DNA of 64,000 bases from Pelomonas paludis (GCF_039872745.1 NZ_JBDPZD010000002.1:930001-994000), one strand, 5' to 3'. Shown: positions 8,265 through 16,572, numbered from the stretch's first letter. A program made the numbers and translations. The notes: generated by a model from the letters alone, not told the origin.

Positions 8265-9242
8265 TCAGATGTCGTTCGTCACCGGCCGGTGTTCGGTGCC
8301 CTGGCCGCGCGTGATGAAGAGCATGCGGCTCGGCGCCGTCACCTCGGCGGTGTGCCAGATGCCCTGCGGCACCAGCACCGCTGCACGCCCCTGCAGCGGC
8401 ACGCGCTGCACGCCCGCGGGCAGCTCCAGCAGCAAGGTGGCCGCGCCCGAGAGCAGGTAGACGAATTCATCGCCCGCCGGGTGGCGCTCCCAGCTGGGCC
8501 AGTCGGTGGCGCATTCGAACTCGGTCACCAGCCAGCCCTCGCCAAAGCGCGCCAGCTCAGCCTCGGGCAGGGACCAGAACGCATCGCCACCCGGCACTGG
8601 CTGCGCCTGGCCCGAGGCATGCAGGTGCACATAGCGGCTGCTCGGATCGAAGGCGCCGGAGTCCACCGGTGCCACGCTGGCCGCCACGGCCCCAAAGTCC
8701 AGCTCTGCCGCTGTGGCCACGGCGTTCTTGCGGCCCGGGTAGGACAGCCACTGCATCGCGGTGTTCAGGTCGTCCACGACGGAGGCGGCCGTCACCACGC
8801 GGCCGGGGCTGAGTTCCATGTCCGAGGTGGTGTGGGCGTCGCTGATCAAGGTCAGGTCAAAGCCGCGCTCCAGCGCACCGTAGGCCGTGGCCCGGATGCA
8901 CCAGTTGCTCAACGCCCCGGCCAGGAAGAGGCGCGACACGCCGGCCTGCTCCAGCAGCGACAGCAGCGGCGTGCCCTCAAAGGCCGAGTTGAACTGCTTG
9001 TCCACGCAGGCCTCGCCCGGCTGCAGCTGCAGCTCGGGCACCCACTGCCAGGCGGCCGAGCCGCGCTGCAGTTCGTCGTCCTCGTGCTGCACCCAGATCA
9101 CCCTCACCCCGGCTGCGCGTGCGCGCTCCACCGCCAGCGCCACATTCGCCACCACGCGGTCGCGCTCCCAGGCCTGGGCCACGACGCCGGTTTGAACATC
9201 GACGACGAGCAGCGCTGCGTGGGGGCCGGGGCGGGTGGGCAT
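8265..9242 (-). CDS. Isochorismatase-like cysteine hydrolase fused to a cupin domain
   Basis: This 325-residue two-domain protein starts with an isochorismatase-like hydrolase (residues about 1-175). The catalytic triad appears as D in LLVVDVQTG, K in ACVDKQFNS and C in ALSNWCIRATAYG. The C-terminal part (about 205-320) is a cupin with HPAGDEFVYLLSGAATLLLE and VPQGIWHTAEV. The ATG was chosen for a good AAGGAG ribosome binding site 6-7 bases upstream. Both domains are individually common, but a single chain with both is unusual. The substrate is unknown; amide or carbamoyl compounds are typical for the hydrolase. Confidence 0.87.
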   Translation of the reverse strand: MPTRPGPHAALLVVDVQTGVVAQAWERDRVVANVALAVERARAAGVRVIWVQHEDDELQRGSAAWQWVPELQLQPGEACVDKQFNSAFEGTPLLSLLEQAGVSRLFLAGALSNWCIRATAYGALERGFDLTLISDAHTTSDMELSPGRVVTAASVVDDLNTAMQWLSYPGRKNAVATAAELDFGAVAASVAPVDSGAFDPSSRYVHLHASGQAQPVPGGDAFWSLPEAELARFGEGWLVTEFECATDWPSWERHPAGDEFVYLLSGAATLLLELPAGVQRVPLQGRAAVLVPQGIWHTAEVTAPSRMLFITRGQGTEHRPVTNDI

Positions 9243-9280
9243 GGGGGGCTCCTTGGGAAGACGTGGCGTGCGAAGGTGGG

Positions 9281-9835
9281 CTACTTGCTCTGCTCGAACA
9301 TTTCGGGCAGCACACGGCGGGCCATGCCCAGCTCGCGGCGCAGGTCGCGGCAGACCACGGTCACCTCCCAGCCGGCGGTGGCGCTCATCTCCAGCCACAG
9401 GCCGTCGGCGATGCTGCCTTGCCAGTTCGAGGTGCGGTACTTGTCCGCAAGCAACGCTTGCGTCTCGGGCGGCAGGCTGGCCCGGTACTCGGCCACAAAG
9501 GCATGGGCGCGCTGCACGTTCTGCGCCCGGTCCTCGGCCGTGAGCTTGGGCGCGCTGGCCATGGGCGCGATGGTGCGGATGGCATCGATCTCGTAGATCT
9601 CGCCGGTCTTGGTGTCGGTGCGCACCTCATAGCGGTCAAAGCGCTCGTCCGGCTTGGGCGCCTGCACGGCATACCAGACCGAGGCATTGCCACCGCGCAG
9701 GCGCTTGGCGTCGGCTGCGGGCTTGGCCCCAAAGCTGAAGCCATAGGCCCCGGTGGCGCTGCAGGCTTCAGCGCCGAAGGGCGCTGCGGCAACGGCGGTG
9801 GCAAACAATGCGGCAATGACAGCCATTCGGGGCAC
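9281..9835 (-). CDS. Secreted hypothetical protein
   Basis: This 184-residue protein has an N-terminal signal peptide (MAVIAALFATAVAAAPFGAEA, probable cut after AEA). I do not recognise the mature domain. It contains the phrase RYEVRTDTKTGEIYEIDAI and two cysteines (ACSATG, VVCRDL). An ATG three codons downstream (MAVIAA) is an equally good start. It is co-directional with its neighbours. Confidence 0.7.
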   Translation of the reverse strand: MPRMAVIAALFATAVAAAPFGAEACSATGAYGFSFGAKPAADAKRLRGGNASVWYAVQAPKPDERFDRYEVRTDTKTGEIYEIDAIRTIAPMASAPKLTAEDRAQNVQRAHAFVAEYRASLPPETQALLADKYRTSNWQGSIADGLWLEMSATAGWEVTVVCRDLRRELGMARRVLPEMFEQSK

Positions 9836-9865
9836 GGGGAACTCCTTCGGAGTGGGGTGCGCAGT

Positions 9866-10300
9866 CTAGGAGGCGGCCGAGCTTTGGGCCGGGGGCGCGC
9901 CGGGCAGCGCCGGATGCTCGGCCAAGGGGCCCTGCAGCTTGGCCCAGGACGGGCGCTGCGCCGTGAAGAACGCGTCGGTGGGCTGGAAGCTCTCGGGGTC
10001 ATCCAGGCTGCCTGCGTAGATGGTCACCATCTCCGGCGCCACCTCGGGCGTGCCGAACAGCAGGCTGCCACAGTCGGCGCAGAAGTTGCGCACGGCGGGC
10101 AGGCCGCTGCCGCCTGTTGAACGCGTCTGCCGCACCGGCCCCTGCACCTCAAAGGCATCGCGGCGCACACCGAGCACCGGCACGCCGCCCGTGCCCGAGG
10201 CACGCTGGCAATCGCGGCAATGGCACACCCCGGCAAACAAGGCCGGGCCCTGGGCCCGGTAGCGCACCGCCCGGCACAAACATCCCCCTTCGTACACCAT
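9866..10300 (-). CDS. GFA-family protein, copy 2
   Basis: This is a 144-residue zinc-binding GFA-fold protein. Metal ligands appear as GGCLCRAVRYRA, CHCRDCQRASG and NFCADCGSLLF. The characteristic C-terminal IYAGSLDDPESFQPTDAFF is the same region seen as LRAGNLDDPSSIQPTANIW in copy 1. The gene is divergent from the VOC gene that carries a LexA box, so the shared 195-bp region may hold promoters for both. Confidence 0.9.
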   Translation of the reverse strand: MVYEGGCLCRAVRYRAQGPALFAGVCHCRDCQRASGTGGVPVLGVRRDAFEVQGPVRQTRSTGGSGLPAVRNFCADCGSLLFGTPEVAPEMVTIYAGSLDDPESFQPTDAFFTAQRPSWAKLQGPLAEHPALPGAPPAQSSAAS

Positions 10301-10439
10301 CGCTCACCTCCGCGCTGTCAGATCATGGCTGCTTGACGATCCATTGCCCGCCGGATCGACGGGCAGTATGCCCAGGCTAATGCGCCTGTCAGGCCGCCTG
10401 CCGTGGCTGGCTCAGCCCTCTTGCCAGCGATGCCGAAAA

Positions 10440-10455
10440 CTGTATATTTATACAG
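10440..10455 (+). promoter_or_regulatory. LexA (SOS) box upstream of VOC gene
   Basis: The 16-mer CTGTATATTTATACAG fits the LexA operator CTGT-N8-ACAG with an all-A/T core. A TTGCCA (10421-10426) could be the -35 element, and the -10 would then fall inside the box, a repressing position. The box lies 40 bp upstream of the VOC start codon. Confidence 0.75.
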
Positions 10456-10495
10456 CCATCTACCACCCCATCCACCCGCTTCGGAGACCCCGCCC

Positions 10496-10909
10496 ATGCT
10501 CGACCACATGACCTTCCGCGTTGCCGACATCCAGCGCGCCAAAGCCTTCTACAGCGCCGCGCTGGCGCCCCTGGGCTATGCGCTGTGCTTTGAGGGCAAC
10601 TACGGCGCCAACATCCTGGGCTTTGACTACGCCGACCCTGCCGAGCCCAGCGGGCGCAAGGCCGATGTCTGGTTCATCGACGGCCCCTCGCCCCACGGCG
10701 GCCCGGCCACCACCAGCGGCTGCCACCTGGCCTGGAAGGCCGCGAGCCGCGCCGAGGTCGATGCCTTTTACCGCGCCGCCCTTGCCGCCGGCGGCAAGGA
10801 CAACGGCGCCCCGGGCCTGCGCCCCGACTACCACCCCCACTACTACGGCGCCTTCGTCATCGACCCCGAGGGCAACAACATCGAGGCGGTGTGCCACCGG
10901 CCTGAATAG
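10496..10909 (+). CDS. VOC-family (glyoxalase/bleomycin-resistance fold) protein
   Basis: This 137-residue vicinal-oxygen-chelate protein begins MLDHMTFRVADIQRAKAFYS and ends IDPEGNNIEAVCHRPE. These supply the usual H and E metal ligands at each end of the fold. The family covers glyoxalases, dioxygenases and antibiotic-binding proteins; the sequence does not decide among them. The start ATG is the one at the beginning of the domain. The preceding LexA box suggests SOS induction, which would be unusual for this family. Confidence 0.88.
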   Translation: MLDHMTFRVADIQRAKAFYSAALAPLGYALCFEGNYGANILGFDYADPAEPSGRKADVWFIDGPSPHGGPATTSGCHLAWKAASRAEVDAFYRAALAAGGKDNGAPGLRPDYHPHYYGAFVIDPEGNNIEAVCHRPE

Positions 10910-10949
10910 GTGCGGCGAGAAGGCCGCATGCCTCCCAGCAGGCGGCCTC

Positions 10950-11312
10950 TCAATCCAGGAAAGTCCAGCTGTCCGCGCCATCAAAGTGGCGCACCCGCAC
11001 CGCTGCCACCAGGGCGGGGTCGAAGTTGCGCAGGTTCACCCCATGCCGCGCACCGGCCACCGGCGGCAGAGGCTCCCAGTGCGTGATGCAGCCGCAGCTG
11101 CGGCAGCGCAGGGTCTGCAGCGTGCGGTCACCCTGGACGTAGGCCTCGGTGTGCTCCGGGTGCCCGGTGATGCGCACCGTGCCGAACTCGTAGTAAGCCC
11201 ACAGCCCGTTCAAGCGCCGGCACAGCGAGCAGTTGCAGTTGGTGGCCGTCTCCGGGGCCGAGGGCAGCTCGAGGCGGACGGCGCCGCAGTGGCAAGAACC
11301 AATGAGTTGCAT
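10950..11312 (-). CDS. GFA-family protein, copy 3
   Basis: This is a short (120-residue) GFA-fold protein. The zinc ligands are GSCHCGAVRLEL, CNCSLCRRLNG and LRCRSCGCITHW. The C-terminal HGVNLRNFDPALV is a variant seen in a distinct subgroup of small GFA proteins. The gene is convergent with the VOC gene and separated from it by about 40 bp. Activity unassigned. Confidence 0.87.
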   Translation of the reverse strand: MQLIGSCHCGAVRLELPSAPETATNCNCSLCRRLNGLWAYYEFGTVRITGHPEHTEAYVQGDRTLQTLRCRSCGCITHWEPLPPVAGARHGVNLRNFDPALVAAVRVRHFDGADSWTFLD

Positions 11313-11369
11313 CAGGAATCAGCCTTTCTTGTCAGCAGCCACGCTCAGCCCTGGAGGCCCGGCACAGTC

Positions 11370-11771
11370 TCACAGCCACCAGCCCCGCACCAGCAGCCAG
11401 CCCCACATGCCCAACACCGCCAGGTAGTTGACGGTGAACACGAGGCCGCGCAGGCGGACGTTGGCGGTGAAGACCTGCACGCCGCTGTGCGCCACCCGCC
11501 CAGCGATGAAGACCCAGGCCAGCGCGATCTGGGCAGCATCCACTGCCTGGAGGTGTACGAGCAGCAGGCAGACCACATGGAAGAAGAGCGGCCACTCGAA
11601 TTGGTTGGACAGGTTCGCGCTGATGCGCCGCTCGATCTGCGCCCAAGGGTTGGTGCCATCCGCCGCACGCCCCACGCCCCAGACCGCCGGAGCACGGGCC
11701 GCCGTTAGCAGGGCATACAGCAAAGCCGCAAGCGCCACGTGCGCGGCCATTGGCGCGATCAGCGCAGTCAT
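11370..11771 (-). CDS. MAPEG-family integral membrane protein
   Basis: This 133-residue inner-membrane protein of the MAPEG (microsomal glutathione transferase-like) superfamily has four hydrophobic helices. The signature is AQIERRISANLSNQFEWPLFF, with helix-rich VCLLLVHL and FTVNYLAVLGMWGWLL. Bacterial relatives are mostly uncharacterised. I used MTALIAP as the start because the longer frame overlaps the glycine-rich end of the neighbouring gene. It is the last gene of a six-gene minus-strand run. Confidence 0.82.
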   Translation of the reverse strand: MTALIAPMAAHVALAALLYALLTAARAPAVWGVGRAADGTNPWAQIERRISANLSNQFEWPLFFHVVCLLLVHLQAVDAAQIALAWVFIAGRVAHSGVQVFTANVRLRGLVFTVNYLAVLGMWGWLLVRGWWL

Positions 11772-11790
11772 CGAAAAGTCCTTTTGGTGC

Positions 11791-12522
11791 TCAATCGCCA
11801 CCTCCGCAACCACCGCCGCCGCAGCCATCCCCGCCGCCACCGCCGTCACTGCCAGCATCACTGCCGCCTGCATCAGCGCTGCCGCCGTCCGAGAGCCCAT
11901 CCGCAAAACCAGCAGTGCCTCCGTCGTAAGACGAGCTCGAAAAATCGCCGCCGCAGTAGGTGGCCGCTCCGTCCTTCCCATCCTGCTCACGCCGCACGCC
12001 CGAGCAGTCGGGCACGTAGCGGAAGCCCCCTGGGATGTTCAGCTTGGTGTCCAGCGCAAACAGCAGCGGCAGCCGCGTCGGAGCGCGCGGGTTGATGTTC
12101 TCTTCCTTGCAGGCAAACCACCAGCAGCGGCGCAGGCCGGCATTGCGCTGGCGCTCACTGCCCAGCACCACGGCTGGCGAGTGGTGCAGGAAGCGCCCGA
12201 AGGCCGAGCGGCAATAGGCGTCGTAGTTCTTGGTGTAAAGGATGAACTCATGCCAGAGGTCGTCCACCACCTGGCTGGGCATGGAGACGAACTGGCGCCC
12301 GCTCTTCAGGTGCGCCAGAAAGAACTGCCGCAGCCCATGCGCGACGAGCTGACAGTCCTTGGTGCTCAGCTGCGGGTGCTTGGCGCGGAGCTTCTCAAAC
12401 AGGCCGCGCGGCAACTCAGCCTCCCGGATGAAAGCGGCGCGGCGCAGGCGGGTGTACTTCGACCAGAAGAGGGCGAAGCAGGCCAGCAGGATGAAGGCAA
12501 GGATGGCGAAGAAGGCGGGCAT
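11791..12522 (-). CDS. Membrane-anchored protein with plant-GRDP-like domain and Gly/Ser tail
   Basis: This 243-residue protein starts with one transmembrane helix (MPAFFAILAFILLACFALFW). The cytosolic part has the pattern VDDLWHEFILYTKNY then GRFLHHSP, typical of the glycine-rich-domain-protein-like family (PF07173 type). The last 45 residues are almost only Gly, Ser, Asp and Ala and end in a Gly-Cys-rich stretch (GCGGGGCGGGD). That tail is low complexity and may be disordered. Function unknown. The start was chosen at the TM helix. Confidence 0.72.
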   Translation of the reverse strand: MPAFFAILAFILLACFALFWSKYTRLRRAAFIREAELPRGLFEKLRAKHPQLSTKDCQLVAHGLRQFFLAHLKSGRQFVSMPSQVVDDLWHEFILYTKNYDAYCRSAFGRFLHHSPAVVLGSERQRNAGLRRCWWFACKEENINPRAPTRLPLLFALDTKLNIPGGFRYVPDCSGVRREQDGKDGAATYCGGDFSSSSYDGGTAGFADGLSDGGSADAGGSDAGSDGGGGGDGCGGGGCGGGD

Positions 12523-12535
12523 GGTGAGGCGGGTG

Positions 12536-13417
12536 TCAGTGGGCAGTTTGGGCAGCGCCGCCGCGCAGATGCTGCGCCAGGAATTCGAGCACACGCTGCC
12601 GATAGGGTTCGGGCGCGTGGTCATGCAGATCCACATGCGCCGCGCCTTCAACCCTCCACAACACCTTGGGCTCCTTGGCCGCGTCGAAGAGGCGCTGGGT
12701 CTCGGGCCACAGCGTGTGTTGGTCATCAGCCCCCGAAGCAATCAGCACGGGGGCGCCCAAGCTGGGCAGGCGATCAATGGGCCGCAGCGCCTCGGCACTC
12801 AGGCCCACGCGCAGGGGCAACTGCCACAGCAGCAACGGCGCCAGCCCAGCGCCCACACGGCCCAAGCGCATGGCGAGCCGGTCCTGCACGGCCTCATCAA
12901 TCGTCGGGTACATCGATTCCAGGATGACTGCCTGCAGCGCAGGGTCCAGGCCCGCCAGCACCGTCGAGGCGGCACCCAATGACACGCCGATCACTGCGAT
13001 CTGCACCCCCGGCAGGGTCTGCCGCAAGAAGCGGACGGCCGCCTCGACACCCGCCGCCTCACGCGCGCCAAAGGTGATGCGCTCTCCAGAGCTCTCCCCG
13101 TGGGCCGGCAGGTCGATCTGCAAGGTCGCATCCCCCGCCTGCTGCAGGAACAACGCACGCTCCGTCATCTGCCGGCGGTCGCCTCGCACGCCATGCAGCA
13201 GCAACACCGCTCCCTGCGATTCACCACGCGCAAACCAGCCGACGACGTGCTGCCCGGGCACCGTGGACAAGCTCACCGTCTGCGCGCCAAGTTCCTGCGG
13301 CGGCGGGCCCACCTCGCGTGCAGCCGGACGGCTCAACAAGTCGCCTGCCACCCACAGCGTCACCAGCAGCCCGCAAAGCAGGCCACCAAGGCTCAGACCC
13401 CAGATGCGCGCACTCAT
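12536..13417 (-). CDS. Alpha/beta hydrolase, membrane-anchored or secreted
   Basis: This 293-residue protein has an N-terminal hydrophobic segment (LSLGGLLCGLLVTLWVAGDLL) that serves as signal anchor or signal peptide. An alpha/beta-hydrolase domain follows. The oxyanion loop is LLLHGVRGDRRQM, the nucleophile elbow is IGVSLGAAS, the acid is in ASGADDQHT, and the histidine is in EGAAHVDLH. It resembles BAAT/serine aminopeptidase-like hydrolases. It overlaps the upstream GFA gene by 4 bp. The substrate is not predictable. Confidence 0.85.
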   Translation of the reverse strand: MSARIWGLSLGGLLCGLLVTLWVAGDLLSRPAAREVGPPPQELGAQTVSLSTVPGQHVVGWFARGESQGAVLLLHGVRGDRRQMTERALFLQQAGDATLQIDLPAHGESSGERITFGAREAAGVEAAVRFLRQTLPGVQIAVIGVSLGAASTVLAGLDPALQAVILESMYPTIDEAVQDRLAMRLGRVGAGLAPLLLWQLPLRVGLSAEALRPIDRLPSLGAPVLIASGADDQHTLWPETQRLFDAAKEPKVLWRVEGAAHVDLHDHAPEPYRQRVLEFLAQHLRGGAAQTAH

Positions 13418-13926
13418 ACGCGCGCTCGACGCGCAGCCAGATAGGCCTCAACCTGCGGCAGATAGGCCTGGCGCCGCGCGAGGCTGGCGGCAGACCACAC
13501 CTGCTCGCGCTCGTAGTACTCAGCAAAGACCTTGGCGCCGGGCGGCAACACCAACCACGGCTGCTTGGAGGCCGTGAAGATGTGGACATCCGGCGGGCAC
13601 CGATCCGGCTGGTCAAGCGTGCCCACGCGCACAAAGGCCACCACAGGCCCTGCGCCGGCGTAGTGGCTCCAGACCGCCACCTTGCAATGCGGGCACCGTG
13701 CAATGCGCTGGCCCTCGCCGCTCTCTGAGGGTGTATCGATCAACTCCGGCGCCTCGCCCAGCAGCACCAAGCGCTCCGCCTCAATCATGGCGTTCAGCGC
13801 AAACGACGCACCCGATTCGCGCTGGCACCAGCGGCAATGGCAGCAGTGAACCACCAGCGGCGCTGCAGTCATGCGGAAGCGGACACGGCGGCAGTCACAG
13901 CCGCCGTCATAGACGGCATCGGTCAT
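13414..13926 (-). CDS. GFA-family protein, copy 4
   Basis: This is a 170-residue GFA-fold protein, the longest of the four in the window. Ligands are seen in GGCDCRRVRFRM, CCHCRWCQRESG and ARCPHCKVAVWS. The C-terminal part (HIFTASKQPWLVLPPGAKVF) is a common extension of the larger GFA subgroup. It overlaps both neighbours by 4 bp (GNAT upstream, hydrolase downstream), which indicates one operon. Confidence 0.9.
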   Translation of the reverse strand: MTDAVYDGGCDCRRVRFRMTAAPLVVHCCHCRWCQRESGASFALNAMIEAERLVLLGEAPELIDTPSESGEGQRIARCPHCKVAVWSHYAGAGPVVAFVRVGTLDQPDRCPPDVHIFTASKQPWLVLPPGAKVFAEYYEREQVWSAASLARRQAYLPQVEAYLAARRARV

Positions 13927-14414
13927 GGCTGTATCAGCTTGGCTGGGTTTGCGGGGTCCAAGGTCGGCAAGGCCTTCTGCATGAACACGCTCATGGGGTG
14001 GTCGGGGTAGTCACCAAACGGGCCGCAGCGCGCAAAGCCCTGGGCGGCATAAAAGGCCAGCGCCTCGGGCTGGAAGGGGCCGGTCTCCAGCTTCAGGGCT
14101 GGGCAGCCGCAGGCCCGGGCTTCGGCCTCCAGCAGGTGCAAGAGCTGCCCCGCCACACCGGTGCCGCGCGCCTCGGGGCGGACATACATGCGCTTCAGCT
14201 CACCCCAGCCTGCACTCAGCACCACGGCGCCACAGCCCAGCGCCTGGCCGCTTCCATCGCGGGCCACCGCAAAGCGCACCTCGGGCCGCGAGAGCGCGCT
14301 CACGTCGAGCACATAGCGCGCCTCGGCCGGGTAGAGCGTGTCCTGGTAGGCATCCAGGGCCTCGATCAAGGCCTCCACGTCGGGCTGCTGAGGCGACTCC
14401 AGGCCGACGCGCAT
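13923..14414 (-). CDS. GNAT-family N-acetyltransferase
   Basis: This is a 163-residue acetyl-CoA-dependent acetyltransferase. The acetyl-CoA binding motif A is VRPEARGTGVAGQLLHLLE, and motif B covers LETGPFQPEALAFYAAQGF. The position between a LysE-type exporter and a GFA gene with tight spacing suggests co-expression. The acceptor substrate is unknown. Confidence 0.88.
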   Translation of the reverse strand: MRVGLESPQQPDVEALIEALDAYQDTLYPAEARYVLDVSALSRPEVRFAVARDGSGQALGCGAVVLSAGWGELKRMYVRPEARGTGVAGQLLHLLEAEARACGCPALKLETGPFQPEALAFYAAQGFARCGPFGDYPDHPMSVFMQKALPTLDPANPAKLIQP

Positions 14415-14415
14415 C

Positions 14416-15057
14416 TCAAACGGCCTGCCGCTGCTGGCCCAGCAGCTTGACGGCCAGGGCGCCCAATACCAGCCCCATCACGTAGCGCTGCACGGCCATC
14501 CACAGCGGGTGCTGTGCCAGCCAGGCCGCGATGCGCGCGGCGGTCAGGGTGACCAGCAGATTCACACTCGCGCCGATGCTCACCTGCGTGGCGCCGAGCA
14601 GCAGGCTTTGCGTCAGCACCGAGCCTTGTGCCGGGTCCACAAACTGCGGCAGCACCGACAGATAAAACACCGCCACCTTGGGGTTGAGGATGCTCGTCAG
14701 CAGGCCCATGGTGAACAGCTTGCGGCGCGACACAGGCGGCAGGTCACGCGCCTCGAAGGGCGAGCGCGCACCCGGCCGCACGGCCTGCCAGGCCAGCCAC
14801 AGCAGGTAGAGCGCGCCGGCCAGCTTCAGGGCCTCGTAGCCCAGCGGCACCGCCAGAAAAAGCGCCGTCACGCCGACGGCGGCACACACCATGTGCACCG
14901 AAAAACCCAGCACCACGCCCAGCCACGACATGACGCCCGCCGCACGCCCCTGGCACAGCGAGCGCGAGATCAGGTAGACCATGTTCGGCCCCGGCGTCAG
15001 GGCCATCAGCAAAGCCGCGCCAGCAAAGAGCAACAGCGTGGTGAGCGAAATCATCAA
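14416..15057 (-). CDS. LysE/RhtB-family amino-acid exporter
   Basis: This 213-residue inner-membrane protein has about six transmembrane helices. The LysE signature is near the N-terminus (LMALTPGPNMVYLISRSL), followed by GVVLGFSVHMVCAAVG and LTSILNPKVAVFYLSVLPQF. Family members export amino acids or related metabolites. It heads a six-gene minus-strand run. The start could be either of two adjacent methionines. The substrate is not determined by sequence. Confidence 0.9.
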   Translation of the reverse strand: MMISLTTLLLFAGAALLMALTPGPNMVYLISRSLCQGRAAGVMSWLGVVLGFSVHMVCAAVGVTALFLAVPLGYEALKLAGALYLLWLAWQAVRPGARSPFEARDLPPVSRRKLFTMGLLTSILNPKVAVFYLSVLPQFVDPAQGSVLTQSLLLGATQVSIGASVNLLVTLTAARIAAWLAQHPLWMAVQRYVMGLVLGALAVKLLGQQRQAV

Positions 15058-15153
15058 TCGCCTTGTACGTCATGCAACCGGGGTTCGGCCTGGACCGAAT
15101 GCTAGTTCGGCCCGCGTGTTTGCATGGAAGCGTGGCGGGCTTGGCAACCAGGC

Positions 15154-15474
15154 CTAAGGCACCGTTGCCAGCTTGAGCCCCACGATGCCCGCCACGATCA
15201 GCGCGAGGCTGCACAGTCGCCCCAGGTTGGCAGCCTCGCCAAACAGCACCATGCCCAAGATGGCCGTGCCCACCGCCCCGACGCCCACCCACACGGCATA
15301 GGCCGTGCCTACCGGCGGCGACTTCATCGCCACGCCCAGCAGCAGCACGCTGCCCACCATGGCCGTCAGGGTCAGCGCGCTCGGCCACAGGCGGGTGAAG
15401 CCCTCGGTGTATTTCAGACCGATGGCCCACCCCACCTCCAGCAACCCCGCCACCAACAACAGCACCCACGCCAT
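15154..15474 (-). CDS. gdx: Small multidrug resistance protein, Gdx/SugE-type guanidinium exporter
   Basis: This 106-residue SMR protein has four transmembrane helices and forms dual-topology dimers. Its N-terminus reads WVLLLVAGLLEVGWAIGLKYTEGFTRLWPS, with the membrane glutamate in the LLEVGWAIGLKY context of SugE/Gdx. That context separates it from the polyaromatic-drug exporter EmrE. Gdx proteins exchange guanidinium for protons. I looked for a guanidine riboswitch upstream and found no convincing one. Confidence 0.85.
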   Translation of the reverse strand: MAWVLLLVAGLLEVGWAIGLKYTEGFTRLWPSALTLTAMVGSVLLLGVAMKSPPVGTAYAVWVGVGAVGTAILGMVLFGEAANLGRLCSLALIVAGIVGLKLATVP

Positions 15475-15613
15475 GATTTCGCCCTCCAGGATTCGGTGCC
15501 GGGATTCTGTTCAAGGGCCCGGGTATGCGAGGCTGTTGCCGCCCAACCACCCAAACGCTTTGGTGGCTTGCGAGGGCGCTGGCAGCAATTGAGGGAAGCG
15601 CTGAGCCCGTCCC

Positions 15614-15955
15614 TCACGACTCCGGATCGAACATGATCTCGCGCACCTCCTGCGCACAGCGGCAGCCGCGCGCGAACTTGGCGGCCCAGGCCAGGGCCTC
15701 GTCGCGGGAGGCGACTTCGAGTAGGCAGAAGCCGCCAAGCACGGCCTTGGTCTCGGGGAAGGGGCCGGCCGTGACGCTGCCGTCCGTGGCCACCACGGCG
15801 GCCTGCTGGCGCTGCAGGCCCGCGCCAAAGATCCACACCCCGGCGGCCTTGGCCTCGCGCACCACGGCGTGCGTCTCGTCACTCACGGCGGGCAAGTCTG
15901 CAGCCGCGATGTGGTCCATGGACCCGTCGTCAAACGAAATCAGGTAGCGCGGCAT
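15614..15955 (-). CDS. YCII-related (DGPF-domain) protein
   Basis: This 113-residue alpha-beta barrel protein of the YCII/DGPF family begins MPRYLISFDDGSMDHI and contains DGSVTAGPFPETKAVLGGFCLLE. The DGPF-like turn with histidine/aspartate is the family hallmark. Such genes often sit beside sigma factors or SRPBCC genes, and here the next gene upstream is an SRPBCC protein. Biochemical role unknown. Confidence 0.85.
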   Translation of the reverse strand: MPRYLISFDDGSMDHIAAADLPAVSDETHAVVREAKAAGVWIFGAGLQRQQAAVVATDGSVTAGPFPETKAVLGGFCLLEVASRDEALAWAAKFARGCRCAQEVREIMFDPES

Positions 15956-15985
15956 CTGGTGGTCCTCCTTGGGTTGCGCTTCGCT

Positions 15986-16438
15986 TCAACCGCCCGGCAG
16001 CTCTTCCACCAGCAGCGCCAGCAGGCGCAGGGAGTCCTGCCAGCCCAGCATGCAGGCCTCGGGCGGGATCACGCCGGGGATGCCCTCCTGGGTGACATGC
16101 AGTTCGGTGCCGCAGCTCACGGCGCTGAGGCGCACGGTGGTGATCATCTGGCCGGGCGGGCCGGGGTCATCAAAGACGTCGGTGTAGCGCAGCAGCTCGC
16201 CGGGTTGGAGGTCGAGGTAAGTGCCACCAAAGCTGTGGCCCTGGCCGGACGAGAACTGCGTGAAGCTCATCTTGAACACGCCGCCCACGCGGGCGTCGAG
16301 CTCGTGCACGGTGCAGGTGTAGCCATTGGGCGGCAGCCATTTGCACAAAGCAGCCGGGTCGAGAAAGGCACGGTAGACGCGCTCGGGCGGGCTGCGCAGC
16401 ACGCGGTGCAGGCTGACGGTGTGGGTGGATGTGCTCAT
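15986..16438 (-). CDS. SRPBCC / AHSA1-domain protein
   Basis: This 150-residue START-like hydrophobic-pocket protein of the activator-of-Hsp90 (AHSA1) type has characteristic phrases RVLRSPPERVYRAFLDP, ALCKWLPPNGY and GWQDSLRLLALLVEEL. The ATG chosen (MSTSTHTV) matches the domain start. It lies 30 bp upstream of the YCII gene and is divergent from the SOS mutagenesis cassette. Confidence 0.88.
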   Translation of the reverse strand: MSTSTHTVSLHRVLRSPPERVYRAFLDPAALCKWLPPNGYTCTVHELDARVGGVFKMSFTQFSSGQGHSFGGTYLDLQPGELLRYTDVFDDPGPPGQMITTVRLSAVSCGTELHVTQEGIPGVIPPEACMLGWQDSLRLLALLVEELPGG

Positions 16439-16572
16439 GGCATGGGCCTCGCGGGGTGAGGGAAAGAGGATAGAGGCAGCGCCTCCATGCACGCACGACG
16501 AAGCGCGGCTGTGGCATTCGACACGGATGGCCGGGAGGGCGTGGGCCAGCCCTGGGTGGGGGGCTTGCAATA

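Noticed and set aside
15475..15613. Guanidine riboswitch upstream of the Gdx/SugE gene
   Set aside because: Only one ACGG-containing turn is present and no paired hairpins or conserved ykkC core could be drawn.
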